Below are positions 50,481-62,400 of a stretch of DNA of 64,000 nt, in pieces. The notes below the pieces were generated by a model, which was not told the origin of the DNA, made no database searches, and saw only the letters and a program-made list of their open reading frames with translations. This DNA is from Ixodes scapularis (Eukaryota; Arthropoda; Arachnida; Ixodida; Ixodidae), in assembly GCF_016920785.2 (NCBI RefSeq), contig NW_024609846.1, positions 116,959,473 to 117,023,472 on the forward strand, given 5' to 3'. A program made the translations under genes and the position numbers. Numbering within the stretch: the stretch's first letter is position 1; the number at the start of each line of letters is the position of its first letter.

Positions 50481-53400
50481 TTCTCCCAACAAGCACAGCA
50501 AGCTGTTGACACACCCTCTTGTCTGATTGCTGTGCCTGTTGGGAGATAGTGCCACAAGTCACAGCCATCACTAACTCGGTTGCCCACAGGCACGTTTGCC
50601 GTTAACTCTGGCAAGTTTGTTGTTCTCATTTGTCACAGGAAGAGATTTACTATGCCTTGAAATTTTACCAGGTAAAATACACCAACCGAGGTGCCGATTC
50701 GGTGATAGTTAGAACTTTCTTCGTGCAGCCGTCTAGTTTTCGGGCTCAGTCAGCGACGTCGAGGTTAATCGAGGACTTCATATATTTATATTTGGTGGGC
50801 CAACCTTGAAAACGACTCCCCGAGTGGTCTTGACGTCAAGCATCGCTCTGGTAAACCAGCAGGCCCTTCTTCATAGCTTCTGTTCTGATTTGCAGAGGAT
50901 GGCACCACAATGATCGAGATGGACCTGACCCTGATTGAGCGCACCCCACCCCAGCACCCTGAGTGTGGACCCCAGTCCGTCGTAGCCACTCGAACCAGAC
51001 GACGTACCACCATGCTTGGACAGAGCGAGCGAGTGCAGGAGCTTGGAGAGGCTCGGCGGACTCGGATGAGCGTGCCTTGCAACCCTGACTGTGAGCCCGC
51101 AGCTTTTTAAATCTAAACATTTATTGCCCTGGTGCATGTAGCCGTATTTGGCTCAGAGTGGACTATACTGGCTTCGTGAGACTGCAGCACGGTTCCTGTG
51201 GTGCTCTATTGCATTGTTCGGTCGCTCATTACGTCTACTCTTCCTCTTACGTAAGAGGGAAAGAGTCTTCTGGCACTCTTCCGTTGACGCACCGCGGAAG
51301 CGGGAGAGGAAGGGATCGAGCGACCGCAGCACGACGTACACGACAACGTAAAAGCGAGGTGCAGTGGCAACACCGTTTGTGTGAAACCGCCGACGCCTGG
51401 GAGGAAAGATTAGCTCTCTAAAAACAACAGTATGCGGACCGTTGCAAGGTCGGAATTTCCACCCTTCGTTGAGTCGGAACCCCCACACTGAATGCCGACG
51501 GATTTTGTCGAGAATTAGCATCGCGACGGCAGCGATCTTGGCATCATTTTTTCGCAAGGTTATTTGTGTTTTTGAAGAGCTTTGTGTGAATGGACGGATA
51601 GGTACAGCTGAACCCTTTTTAATCGGACGGTAACTTGCGCCACCTATACTTGCCGACAAGGTGAGAACGGCAGGGCGTCTCTTTCAAACACCTGGCCTCC
51701 AGCACCCACTAGTTGCCTTTTGCGGTGCTTTGTCCACGTGTGCGTGCTCGAGGCTCATGAGATGCTGAAGCGTTGCGGAAGGCATAAGAACCTCCTCCCT
51801 GTCGTTCTCATCCTTTCGGTGACTATAACAGATGTACTGGAGTTATGCCACTTGCGGGCAATGAAGTGAACTATGAAGTGCTGCCACCTAGGGTCGTAGA
51901 AGTGAATAAGGGGTCTTGCACATGCTGGGAGAGAGAGGGAGAGAGGATTAAAGGGGCCGTGCAACAATTTTTGAACTCCGGTCAAAGAATCGCTTGAGTT
52001 GTTCCTCGTCACGTCTGGAGTAAAGAAATAAAGACCAATTTTACCTGCGCGCATTAGTTTTTTGTTTTTTCTTAAACTGTCCAACAATTGAAGTTATTTC
52101 GGCACCTCCCAACCATTCTCAACTCTCACGCAGTCTTCCTAGTTGCGTGCGCAGTGATGTACCAGGGTGTATCGGGGACGTAGAGTATCCGGTTGTGTTC
52201 TTTTTTGGAGCCTCCAGCATGCACTGCCTCTGCTTACGACTTGCATGGTGACCATGAAGGTTGGTCTGAGTGAGACTGGGAGGGAGACAATGGGGGAGGG
52301 GGGTGAAAAGCGTTTGAATTGTGTAGGGAAGTCGGAGTGACGTAGTAGTGATGGGGTGAGACTCGGAGAGGGGTTTTATTCACATCGGGCAGACGGCACC
52401 ACTAAAACTGATTATGTTACAATTTTGTTGACGATACGAGGCTCTTCACACATTTACTTGTGTTGAAATGACAAGATTTGTTAGCGATGGCCTTAGATTG
52501 AGCACATATTGGCACATCTTGCCGACTTATTTCAATGCAGCCAGTTTGGCATTGCACCTTAGTTCCCATGGCCTCCGCCTCGAAGCTGCAAATCGCTAAA
52601 TATTTCTGGTCTTTTGTTGTGCTATTACGCAACAGAATTGCAATATTATTAGTTAGACGCAAAACTAAAAATGCACCCCGACGAGTATTGGAAGGTGGTT
52701 AAGGTAAATAAGAAGGACGATACATCTGTTCCTCCATTTCTAGTAAACGAACAGCTGATAGTGGACGAGAAAAGCAAAGCTACAGGTCTAAATAATTACT
52801 ACTTTGATTCTGTTTTTTTCTAAAGCTACTACGACGATCTGTAATGGAACATGTCATGTCACCCATAGAGATTACGTACAATGGTATAGCTTTATTACTA
52901 ATAGATTTTGATGTAAAAAAATCATCTGGACCTGATCATATTTTTCCACTTTATATTGAAGAATTGTTCCGTAGGGATGGCAAACTATTTGTGTGTGCTT
53001 TACAACAAATTTTTAAGGGATCAAAAGCTTCCAGCAGTTTGTAAAATCGCAAATGTAGTGCCAGTGCACAAACCAGGAACCAAAAACTGTGTGGAAAATT
53101 ACCGACCCATTTCTCTAATGTGCATATGCTGCAAACTTATGGAACTCGCGATTTATAGTAATCTTATTACTCACTTAAACATAGATCATTTTTTTACCTG
53201 AGATCAGCATGGGTTTCGTTTTGGAGCATCCTGTTGCACTGTGCTTGTTGATATTTTTCACTTTTTGGCAGGTGCCATGGTTACTGGGGATGAAGTAGAC
53301 TGTTTCTTTTTAGACTTCAAAAAAGCATTTGATCTCATAAACCATGAATTTTTAATTTATAAACTTACCTTACTCACTATTGATAATAATGTTTTAGGTT

Positions 53401-56400
53401 GGCTCCAGGACTACCGAAAGAACGAAAGCAGTGTGTTTTGCTAAATGGTGAAAGGTCCGATTATGTTGTGTTGGTGTTACATCTGGTAAAATGGACAATT
53501 GGGCGAGTTGGTAAGAGTGCATAATTACTTACAGCGCGACTGGGACAAGGACAGACAGAGAAGAAACACAGAAACACTTGTTTTTGTGTTTCTGTGAAAC
53601 ACAGAAACAGAAAGCGCTTGTCCTGTGTTTCTGTGTTTCTCCTCTGTCTGTCCTTGTCCCAGTCGCGCTGTAAGTAATTACATCTGGTGTCCCCCAGTGT
53701 CCTGGTCTGGGATTTTTGCTCTTCCTGGTATATATAAATGATATTATTAGTGGAATACAATCAAATGTAAGACTATTTGCAGACAACTGCATTATTTATA
53801 GAGTAATTAATGCTTTGAATGATGTAAATTTTTTACAGGCTGATCTTGACAATATTTCAATATGGTGCAACAATTGGAAAAGGGAATCTGAACATTAAAG
53901 AATATGTTCACGTGAGAATTACTCCTGAAAAAAGTACCGTTGGCTTTACCTACATGATAAATAATGAAATAATTCAGGCTAACTCAAGCGTGAAATGCTT
54001 GGGAGTCATTTTGTCTAGCGATTTAACGTGGAAAGCTCATGTGGAAATAGTAACTCGAAAGGCTGTATGCATGCTTAATTTTATATGACGAAATTTTCGG
54101 AAGGGTTCATGCAAAATTAAAGGAACTTCATACTTTACATTTATTTGCCCCTGTATTGAATATGCAGCAGTTATGCGAGATCCCGACAACAGCCTAATAG
54201 GAAAACTGGAAAAAGTACAGAATCAGCGTGCTAGATTTGTTTTAGTCAATTACCAATGTGGAGCGAGTATCACCAGCATGAAGGGTAATTTGAAGTGGGG
54301 ATCACTAGTTGTGTGCCAAAAAATTTTTAGGTTAAAATGTTTACATGATATATTTAAGAATCACCTTCTAATCAGCCAAGAAATGTTTTTATAGGGATCT
54401 TTTCATATATCAGCGAGGGCAGACCACCAGAGCAAAATTCGACCCTGCTTTTGCCATACCAATGTTTTTGCGTTTTCTTTTTTTTTTTTTTTCGAAAGCA
54501 ATAGAAGAATGGAATATGTTGGCTATTGAAGAATGTGTCTGACATTTATACAAGTTTGTTTGTGTTTTGATGTTTTTGTTAGAAATAATGTCTTTGATGT
54601 ACTCACCCCTGCTATAATGCCAAACGGCAGTGCAAGCCTCTATGTAAATAAATAAAAAGAATTAGGCAGTTTAGCAATGTAAAAACAAAGTTAAACAATG
54701 TAAAAATTTTAAACTGCATATTATTTCAAGAATAATAATCTTGCATTGGCCCTTTAAAATGGCCTTTCAGTATGACTCACTGTATTGCAGCGGGACGACC
54801 TGTGCTCCACCCGAATTGTCCTATCTAGCACAGACGACCCAACAAAAGCGACACTTATTTAGGCGGTTCAAGTTGCCAATGAATTGTCAATTGTAAATGT
54901 ACGGGCGTTGTTTTTGGGCACCCAGATCGAGGCGATGCCGTTTGATTTGTAGTCGGCACTAAAGCCGAACGTCAGGTTTTGTTTGCTGTTTTGTTTGCAA
55001 CTTCCGCCCAACTATGCCAACCTATTTATGCTGTTCTCGTTGAATTACCGCGGCAACCAAGTTTTGTGTTTGCAGTATGAATCTGTTCTGTATTGTTCCA
55101 TCTGCAAGATCAGCATTCTCTGTTCTTTCTGTTTCCATTCATTTTAATTTTGCTCATTAAAAAAAATTTAAACGTAAACATTTTCGACAGAGGTCTGTCT
55201 GGTTAGGGAGAAATTGACATAGTTTTTGTGGACTCTAACCAAAGTTTTATTAAAAACACATAAACCTGACGTTTCGGGACCCGCTCGGTCCCTCGGTCAC
55301 GGGTGACTGTAGGTGGGGGCGCGGTGGGAAAGGTTGCCCAGGCGGTTGGCCTTGCTGAGGCTTAACCCAGAGTGCGCGGGGGAGGGGGGCACGGTGTGGA
55401 AGGTTGCCCGGGTGTTTGTCCTTGCTAAGGCTTACCCCAGAGGGCGCGAAGTCCAGACACGTACGCGCTCGGGAGAGTGCCCTTGGACCGGTTCACGTTC
55501 TTGCTCGTTGTTTGGATAAACCAGGACTCTAGATGAAGGCGTTTCCTCCAATGTCCCTCGGTGGCCACGATCTGGGTCTCATCGAGGGAGAAAGAGTGTC
55601 CCGTTTTTTGCTCGTGCTCTGCCAGGGCACTGGCCCCAGTGTCTTTCTTTCTCACGTCGTGTTTGTGTCGTCGAATATGATCCAGAAAGTTTTTCGTTTC
55701 TCCCACATAAGCGACCAGGCAATCCGCACAAGGCACACGGTACACGAGACCTTGAGCCCTTTCCCTTCCTCGTCTGTCTTTGGGGAGAGGAAGCCGCCGA
55801 CGGATGGTAGACACGGGCTTGTGGGAGACGGCAATGCCGTGTTTCCGAAGGACGCGTCCGACGGTCTCACTCACATTCTTCACATAAGGGAGACAGATCC
55901 AATTAGACGGTCTCGAGGTCGGAGTTACAGGGGGGCGGCGTAGGCGTTTGTAGATGTCGTTAATGAACCGCTTTGGGTAACCATTGTTAACTAGATCAGC
56001 TTTGATCCTCTTAACTTCTTCTCGTAGGGCCTCCTCCGTAGAACACATGGACAGCGCCCGTCGGAAAAGGGCGCTGACCACTGAGGCCTTGTACGATGTG
56101 GGGTGATACAACTCGAAGTCCAGGTATCTACCGGTGTGCGTAGGTTTTCGGTATACCGCGAAGTTGAGTGCGTCAGAAGCTCTCTTGACGCTCACATCCA
56201 GAAAATCTTACAATAGTTCTTTTTTTTTTTTTGCTCACTTTTTTTTAATTTTTTTTAGGCAACAATGGGACTTTGACTGAACCAGCTTCACGGGAGAGTG
56301 CAAGCCCCAAGCAGGAGCAGGCTGCAAATGTGCCCCAATCTGCAATCGCCCAACGCACCAGGCGCCGCACCACCGTGTTCGCACAGCCTCAAAGGGCACA

Positions 56401-59400
56401 AGAACCATCACCTCCCAAAGTGCAGAGAGGTCGGAGGAGCATGTTCTGTGGCCCTGACCGTTAGTTCACATATTCTTTACTTTTCTATGCCACTGTGCAG
56501 AACTGTCGTAATTTAGGTCACTCTTTTCTTTTTTCCAAATTTTTGTTGGTGTGTTTTATGTAATGTTGCGACTTATGTGAAATTTGTTTTTACAAGTATG
56601 AACCTTATCTTTGCAAGATGTAGACCATATTGACATTTATATCAAAGGAGAAGTAGCAGAGCATCCAGCGATGCTTTGGCCTGCTCTTCTGGAGGTCCAA
56701 GAACTGTCCAAAGCGTGGTGGCATAGGTCACTATGGTGTGACTTATTGACCTGAAAATATGGTAGTCAGCCATGTTTGCCCAGTCGTTGTGTGTTAATGG
56801 AGCTTTGAGCCCTTTCCAAGCTGGAAAATCAGTTCATGGTTGTGCACTGTGCTGCAAAGACTAGCCAGGGCTTTAGCAAATGCGTTCGGCAATTTTTAGT
56901 GTGGAGAAGTCACAAGCCGATAGCTGCTCTCCTTAAAATACCTTTGCACGCATTGCGGAAAGTGTTATAGGACTGTTAGTTGGAAAAACTTAGACTGTGA
57001 GAAAGTGACTGCAAACTACAGACACTGTTGTATTTAAGGTGTTACAATCACATATCAGCTAAGCATTTTTTTTTACATGTTTCAATATTATGCAGCTTTT
57101 GAATAGGTGAACTGATTATCTCCCATTTTGTTTTATTTGATGAGAAGATAGTTTATTATTGGGGAAAGGTTTATGATTTATTGAATCCTTATTTTAAGCA
57201 ATCTCTGAAAGTACTAAAGCATTCAGAAAATGTGTGAAACCTTTCCACAGAAAAACAACTAGAATAGGGTATTTGACGTCATGAGGGCGCTTAAGACGAA
57301 GACAAAAGGGAGACAGACAACACGGAGCGTTCCGTGTTGTCTGTCTCCCTTTTGTCTTCGTCTTAAGCGCCATCATGACGTCGAATTCCCATTACCAACT
57401 AGCCCAACAATCTGCATTGATTAGAATAGGGTACTTTTTTTTTTATAAAAGTGTGCTTAGAAATCAGGTAATGTCTTGGGGAGTTCCATGCCTTGAGAAT
57501 GTTTCATAGCAAACGTGCGAGGCTTTCAGCGGCTGGTTATATCACCCCCGTTACCTCAGGGAACAGTGGCATGGATCCATTTAAAAAGTTCAGTTAAATT
57601 TACCTGGTGGGCCTTTTTAAATGTGCTCAATATTTTTAGTCTAGCTGGATCATTTCTATTCAGTTATTTCAAATAGCAGTCTACCGTGATGAAAGTGCTC
57701 TGCCATTGGCACCAAATTGCACCATGCACGAAAGTCTGCAACATCCAGCACCAAAATGCCATTTCTGCTTGTTGCGGCACAGGTGCGGCGTGATGCCATA
57801 CTTGCGCCAAAATAAGCTTAAACAAAGTAACAACAAAAAGTTATTGGTTGATTTTAATATTTAGAGAAGCAGAAGGAAAGAAAAATGGTACAAATATGTA
57901 TTTCACAGCGTCTCTACTCCCCTAGATGTTTTTTTCGTCTTGGGTCAGAGCGCAGTCGAAGGTTCGAACACATGCAACTACGAACATACGCACTAAAAGC
58001 GCAAGTCACGGAGCATTTGCTGCACTTGATTTGGTTTATCCGATGAAAGGACACGCACAGTAAGATGACAAATGCCATGATGTTGCACTTTTGACGCTGC
58101 TGATTGGTCCCATTGGCTTGTAGTGTCGGCTGCCCTTTGACTTGAAGCCGACGTAGACTTCGCTTTCTTTTTCTTTTTTCCCATCTCCTCCTGACCTTTC
58201 AACTGTAGCCAACACGTCTTTCCTCGCAGTTTAGGAGAGGAGTGCGCTATGAGGATGGTCTCCCCTGCAGAAAATCGAGGTTGTATGTTGACTTTTAAGA
58301 TGAAACAAAGTATAGAAATTGCTCATCAACTGCGCTGGCCCCGTCATCGTCTGAATCTTCGGACAATGGTGGTGATGTCCGGAGCTAAAAGTTGTGAGAA
58401 AAATATGCAAAATAGTAGGATGGCAGCTACCGTGTTAAGACAGAACCAGGGCCTTTTACTCCTGACGAGATCACTTGATTATCATGTCTGCCACATGCCT
58501 CCATGCAATGGTTACAGTGTACCGTGGCACTTGCACTGCTTTCTTAAACCTTCACCGCCTGAGACCAGCACGCGCGCGGCTATCTTCACCGCTTTGCGGC
58601 AGAGTGCTAAGAGCTGTGGCTGACATGGGGCCTTCTTTCTTTGGTCTTGACTGTAGATCGACCTCTAATTTTGAAAAGCTGTGCCCAGAAAGAGAAGAAA
58701 AGAAATGTGGGTCTACGTCTATATAAATACGGTAGTCAAGGCAGCTCCCGTGCAGCAGTCAATCGAAAGGGCAGGGAACTTTAACTCAATTCTGGTTCTA
58801 ATGCCACTGAAGCACAGTGTAAGTTGTAAAGCACCACTGTAGGTTTTTTATAATATTTGGGGGTAGTTTTTTCGGCGGTTTATGATATTAGATTCTTAAG
58901 TTGGGCTGTGCTTAAGAAAACCTGGGGGTTTAGGAAACTTGGCAGGTACAGAAGTCTTGATAGACGTATTAGCAAATGTGTTGGTTTTTGCTTGCATTTT
59001 AGTGGAATCATTTACAGGCTAAATAAATACCAACTATAAGAGGGAAAGGGGGGAGAGACTTTATCTAAACTGGTGTGTTGTGCTATGCTCTATCTTGCAA
59101 CCATTTTTTAAATACCCACTGTAAATGAAACCTACTCTCACCTGGGCCTTATTTCTCAACATTTAGCAGTTCAATGACTTCTTAATTTTCAAGTGACCAG
59201 CTAACAGACTTTGGCACCTGCTCCAAAAAGCATCAGTGGCTGCTCCAAACCAATATTTTTCCTGCTACAAAACCTGCTACAAAAGGTCAAATGCAGCTTC
59301 CATCACTGAGTCTATCTCATTTGGATATACAAGGAGTTTAATTTTAACATTGTTTTTTTTTTTTTTGTAAGATGGGGGCGAGAGTTAGACAAGTGCCGTC

Positions 59401-62400
59401 TTCATGACATATTTATCAGGCTTGGCAGACATTAGATGGGGAGATAATTGTCATGGTAAGTTGTCTAATTAACAAATGCAGTTACTCTTAGAATCTGGAC
59501 CAATCAAAAGAATTTGCAAAAATGTTCTAGTGAGAGATATTCATTGGTTTGTGATCATGTTTTGTAGCCTTATTTAGTATAACTTGTGTGCAAAAAGAGT
59601 GCCGCAATCCCTGTCCACAATGACGCTTTGGAAAAGAAACGTACCTTAGTCGTTTCAATCGTGTCGTCACTATCTCGGCAGCCTGTCCCTGGTAGGTGCG
59701 CCAACGACATGAGTGACCACCTGACTAAAACGACTGTCACTCTTCTAAGCGTCATTGTGGGCCGGGCTTTTGACACTCTTTTTGTGCACAAGTTATAAGT
59801 AAGGCTAAAAAACATGATCACTGACCAATGAATATCTCTCACTAGAACATTTTTGCAAATTCTTTTAATTGGTCCAGATTCTAAGAGTAACTGCCAAAGT
59901 TAATTAACACATTTGTTAATTAGACAACTTATCATGACAAGTGTTTTCACATCAATTTTCCCTTTAAAAATGTGCAAATTGGATAACAAATATCTCAAAA
60001 TACTATTAAATTTTTGCAAATGCTTTCAATTGGACTGACCTCTAACAGTGATTGTGGTCAATACTGCAATTGCAACATGACCCTTAAGACCATTGTTTAA
60101 AAGTAAAAATACAGCTTCTAGTTGATTGGCCAACTCACCATGACGATTATTCCCGATAAATACATGGTGAAGACGGCACTTGTCTAACTCTTACCCCATC
60201 TTTTTTATAAACCTTTTTAAAATAAAGTTAGACACCTTGTATATGCCCACCTTGTCCCCAGCCCTTCAATTTTGATATAGGTCTTCCAAGCATATTTGTT
60301 GATTGCCATATCTTTTTAGATTGAGACTAAGTATGTAACAGATAAGTTAGACATGGTGTAATGACACGCACGTGCTAATTTATTTAACAACCGGAATGCC
60401 AACCTCGCTGCTTACAGTGCACGTGACCTAGTCGGTCTTCAGTAAAATTAGGTGAAGCCATCTGCATTAATTAAAGCATCATTGTTCATGCAAACACAGC
60501 TTGGTTAAATGTTTGCTATTTTTACCATGGGGTAGGACTATTTGCTGTTTTGACTGCTTTCTGGACACTCCAAGCATATTTATGGTCCAGAGTTGCATTC
60601 ATTGAAATGGTGCATACTACCTACACTTTCATGATAGAGCCATTTTAAAGCGAAAGCACTAACTGTCCTATGGAGCGCCGCCGGCATTGGTTGTGACTGC
60701 AAAAAACGAGCAACTATTTCGCATTAAGGGTGCCGGCGGGAATTTGGGGTTTCATAATGCTTCCCCGGTTCTACTATTTTTGTAATTAGAGATATATAGC
60801 TGCCCACTTTAGCCCCTTAAAGGACACATGCAAAGGAAAAAAACATTTTTCTTAAACAGCTTAGATGGAAAAAGGATGTCATAAAACAATTCTACAATGA
60901 AGAAAAAAACCTTTAGAGCTATATTTACAGCGCTTTACGAATTTGTAGTTGGCGCCCGTGGGCGCCGCGAAAAAGTGGTCCTTATTTATCACGTAACTGG
61001 CCCTTATTTGTCCCGTGGTGCTTGCGCTCTTTGGGGAGCTTCGTATGGCGTCTAAACGTAGCTTATTCGTCTTTGTTTGAAGTATAACAAAAATCTAAGA
61101 TTAATAAGTAACTTTTAGAGCCCAAAGGAAACTCCCGAAAAAGTGCAAGCAGACGTGATAGACCTGTGCGCCGGTCAGATGACGGCGGCGGCGCCCGAAG
61201 CAGACGAACTTGTGCGGCGACGGCAGTGCGGAGAAACGCGTTGAAGCCGCATCGCACAACGCTCAGCGTGCGGCGGCGGCGGCGCGCGGGCCTACCACGT
61301 GACCAGTGGTGGCTCTCGCGGGCGCCAACTACAAACTCGTTTTGCACCGTAATATGTCTAAATGTTTTTTTTCTTCGTTGTAAATTTGTTTTGTAATATT
61401 CTTTTTCCATCTAGCCTGTTTAAAAAGCTTTGCATGTTTCCTCTAAGTTTTATTTTTCGTTTTGCATTCTGTGTGCGTCAGAATCCAGAAATGTATTCAA
61501 AATAGCATTACCTTCCAAAATCTTTGTCTTTCCCAGTTAAAGGGACAATGAAGACAATTCTATTTAATTTTTTTAAATGGTGTTTTTATGCTTCTTGGGA
61601 ACATAGCATGCTGCCCAATTTTTTGTAGCCATTTGTGACGCGTATTTCTGTGCTTACGAAAGAAGTAAAGAAACCGAAAGTGAACAATCTCCATTCTCGT
61701 TTCTGGGCCTCCAAAAACGGAGGTGACGTCAAGTGTGAATAGTGGGTATCGGTAGTATTTAGGAGATCGAGATTCTGGTTACCGCGGTGGGTTATAGCAG
61801 CGCAGTGGTGCGGTGGCGCGGTCGTTTCGTCGAATTTGTCAACATGGACGGCAATGCCGCTCTTGCGAGCGAGTTCGAGCTTCCGTTCAGTAACCCAACA
61901 CAAACGGAACGGGAGTACGTGTGTGGCGGCCTCCGCCGTCACCCGAGGGAGACCGCCCAGCCGGTAACGAGCGGCCCGCATGCCGAAGTGCCCATAGTTG
62001 CTCGTTGGCCGTTTCGCGTCCAGCGTAGCAAAGAAAAAAACATTTATGCTGCTTTATTTACGGTTTAATAATCCTTTCCAGTCCGATTTATGCTTTTTAT
62101 GGTTACTCAAGCAGAAATTAGAACAGAATTCCTAAAAACCGAGAACCAAAACGTGACCGAGGGCGCGTTTCTCGTTTCGACCGATCGCTGAGGCGTCTCT
62201 TGTGACGTCGCGCTTCTTGGCCTCGCATCGGTCACGTGAGCTCTGCTTCTCCTGGCTTCTCCCGCAACTCTCGGGGCGTCGCTCCAGTCGATTCCGGTAC
62301 GATTATTACCGCGACTGTTTAATTGATTTGCGCGGCACACAAGCGCCGGTTTCGGCTGAAATTTGGGCAACGTGGCCTGAGACGTGCTTGGAACTCAGTT

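Larger units (their letters stand above)
52680..54663 (+). mobile_element. CR1/jockey-like LINE, 5'-truncated, interrupted by a hairpin element
   Basis: A reverse-transcriptase remnant runs from about 52690 to 54390 and ends in a 3' UTR with CTGCTATAATGCCAAACGGC and an AAATAAATAAA tail (54646-54660), as in CR1/L2/jockey-type elements. The 5' endonuclease part is missing. It is split at 53477-53688 by a short element, so it is the older of the two. Confidence 0.8.
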
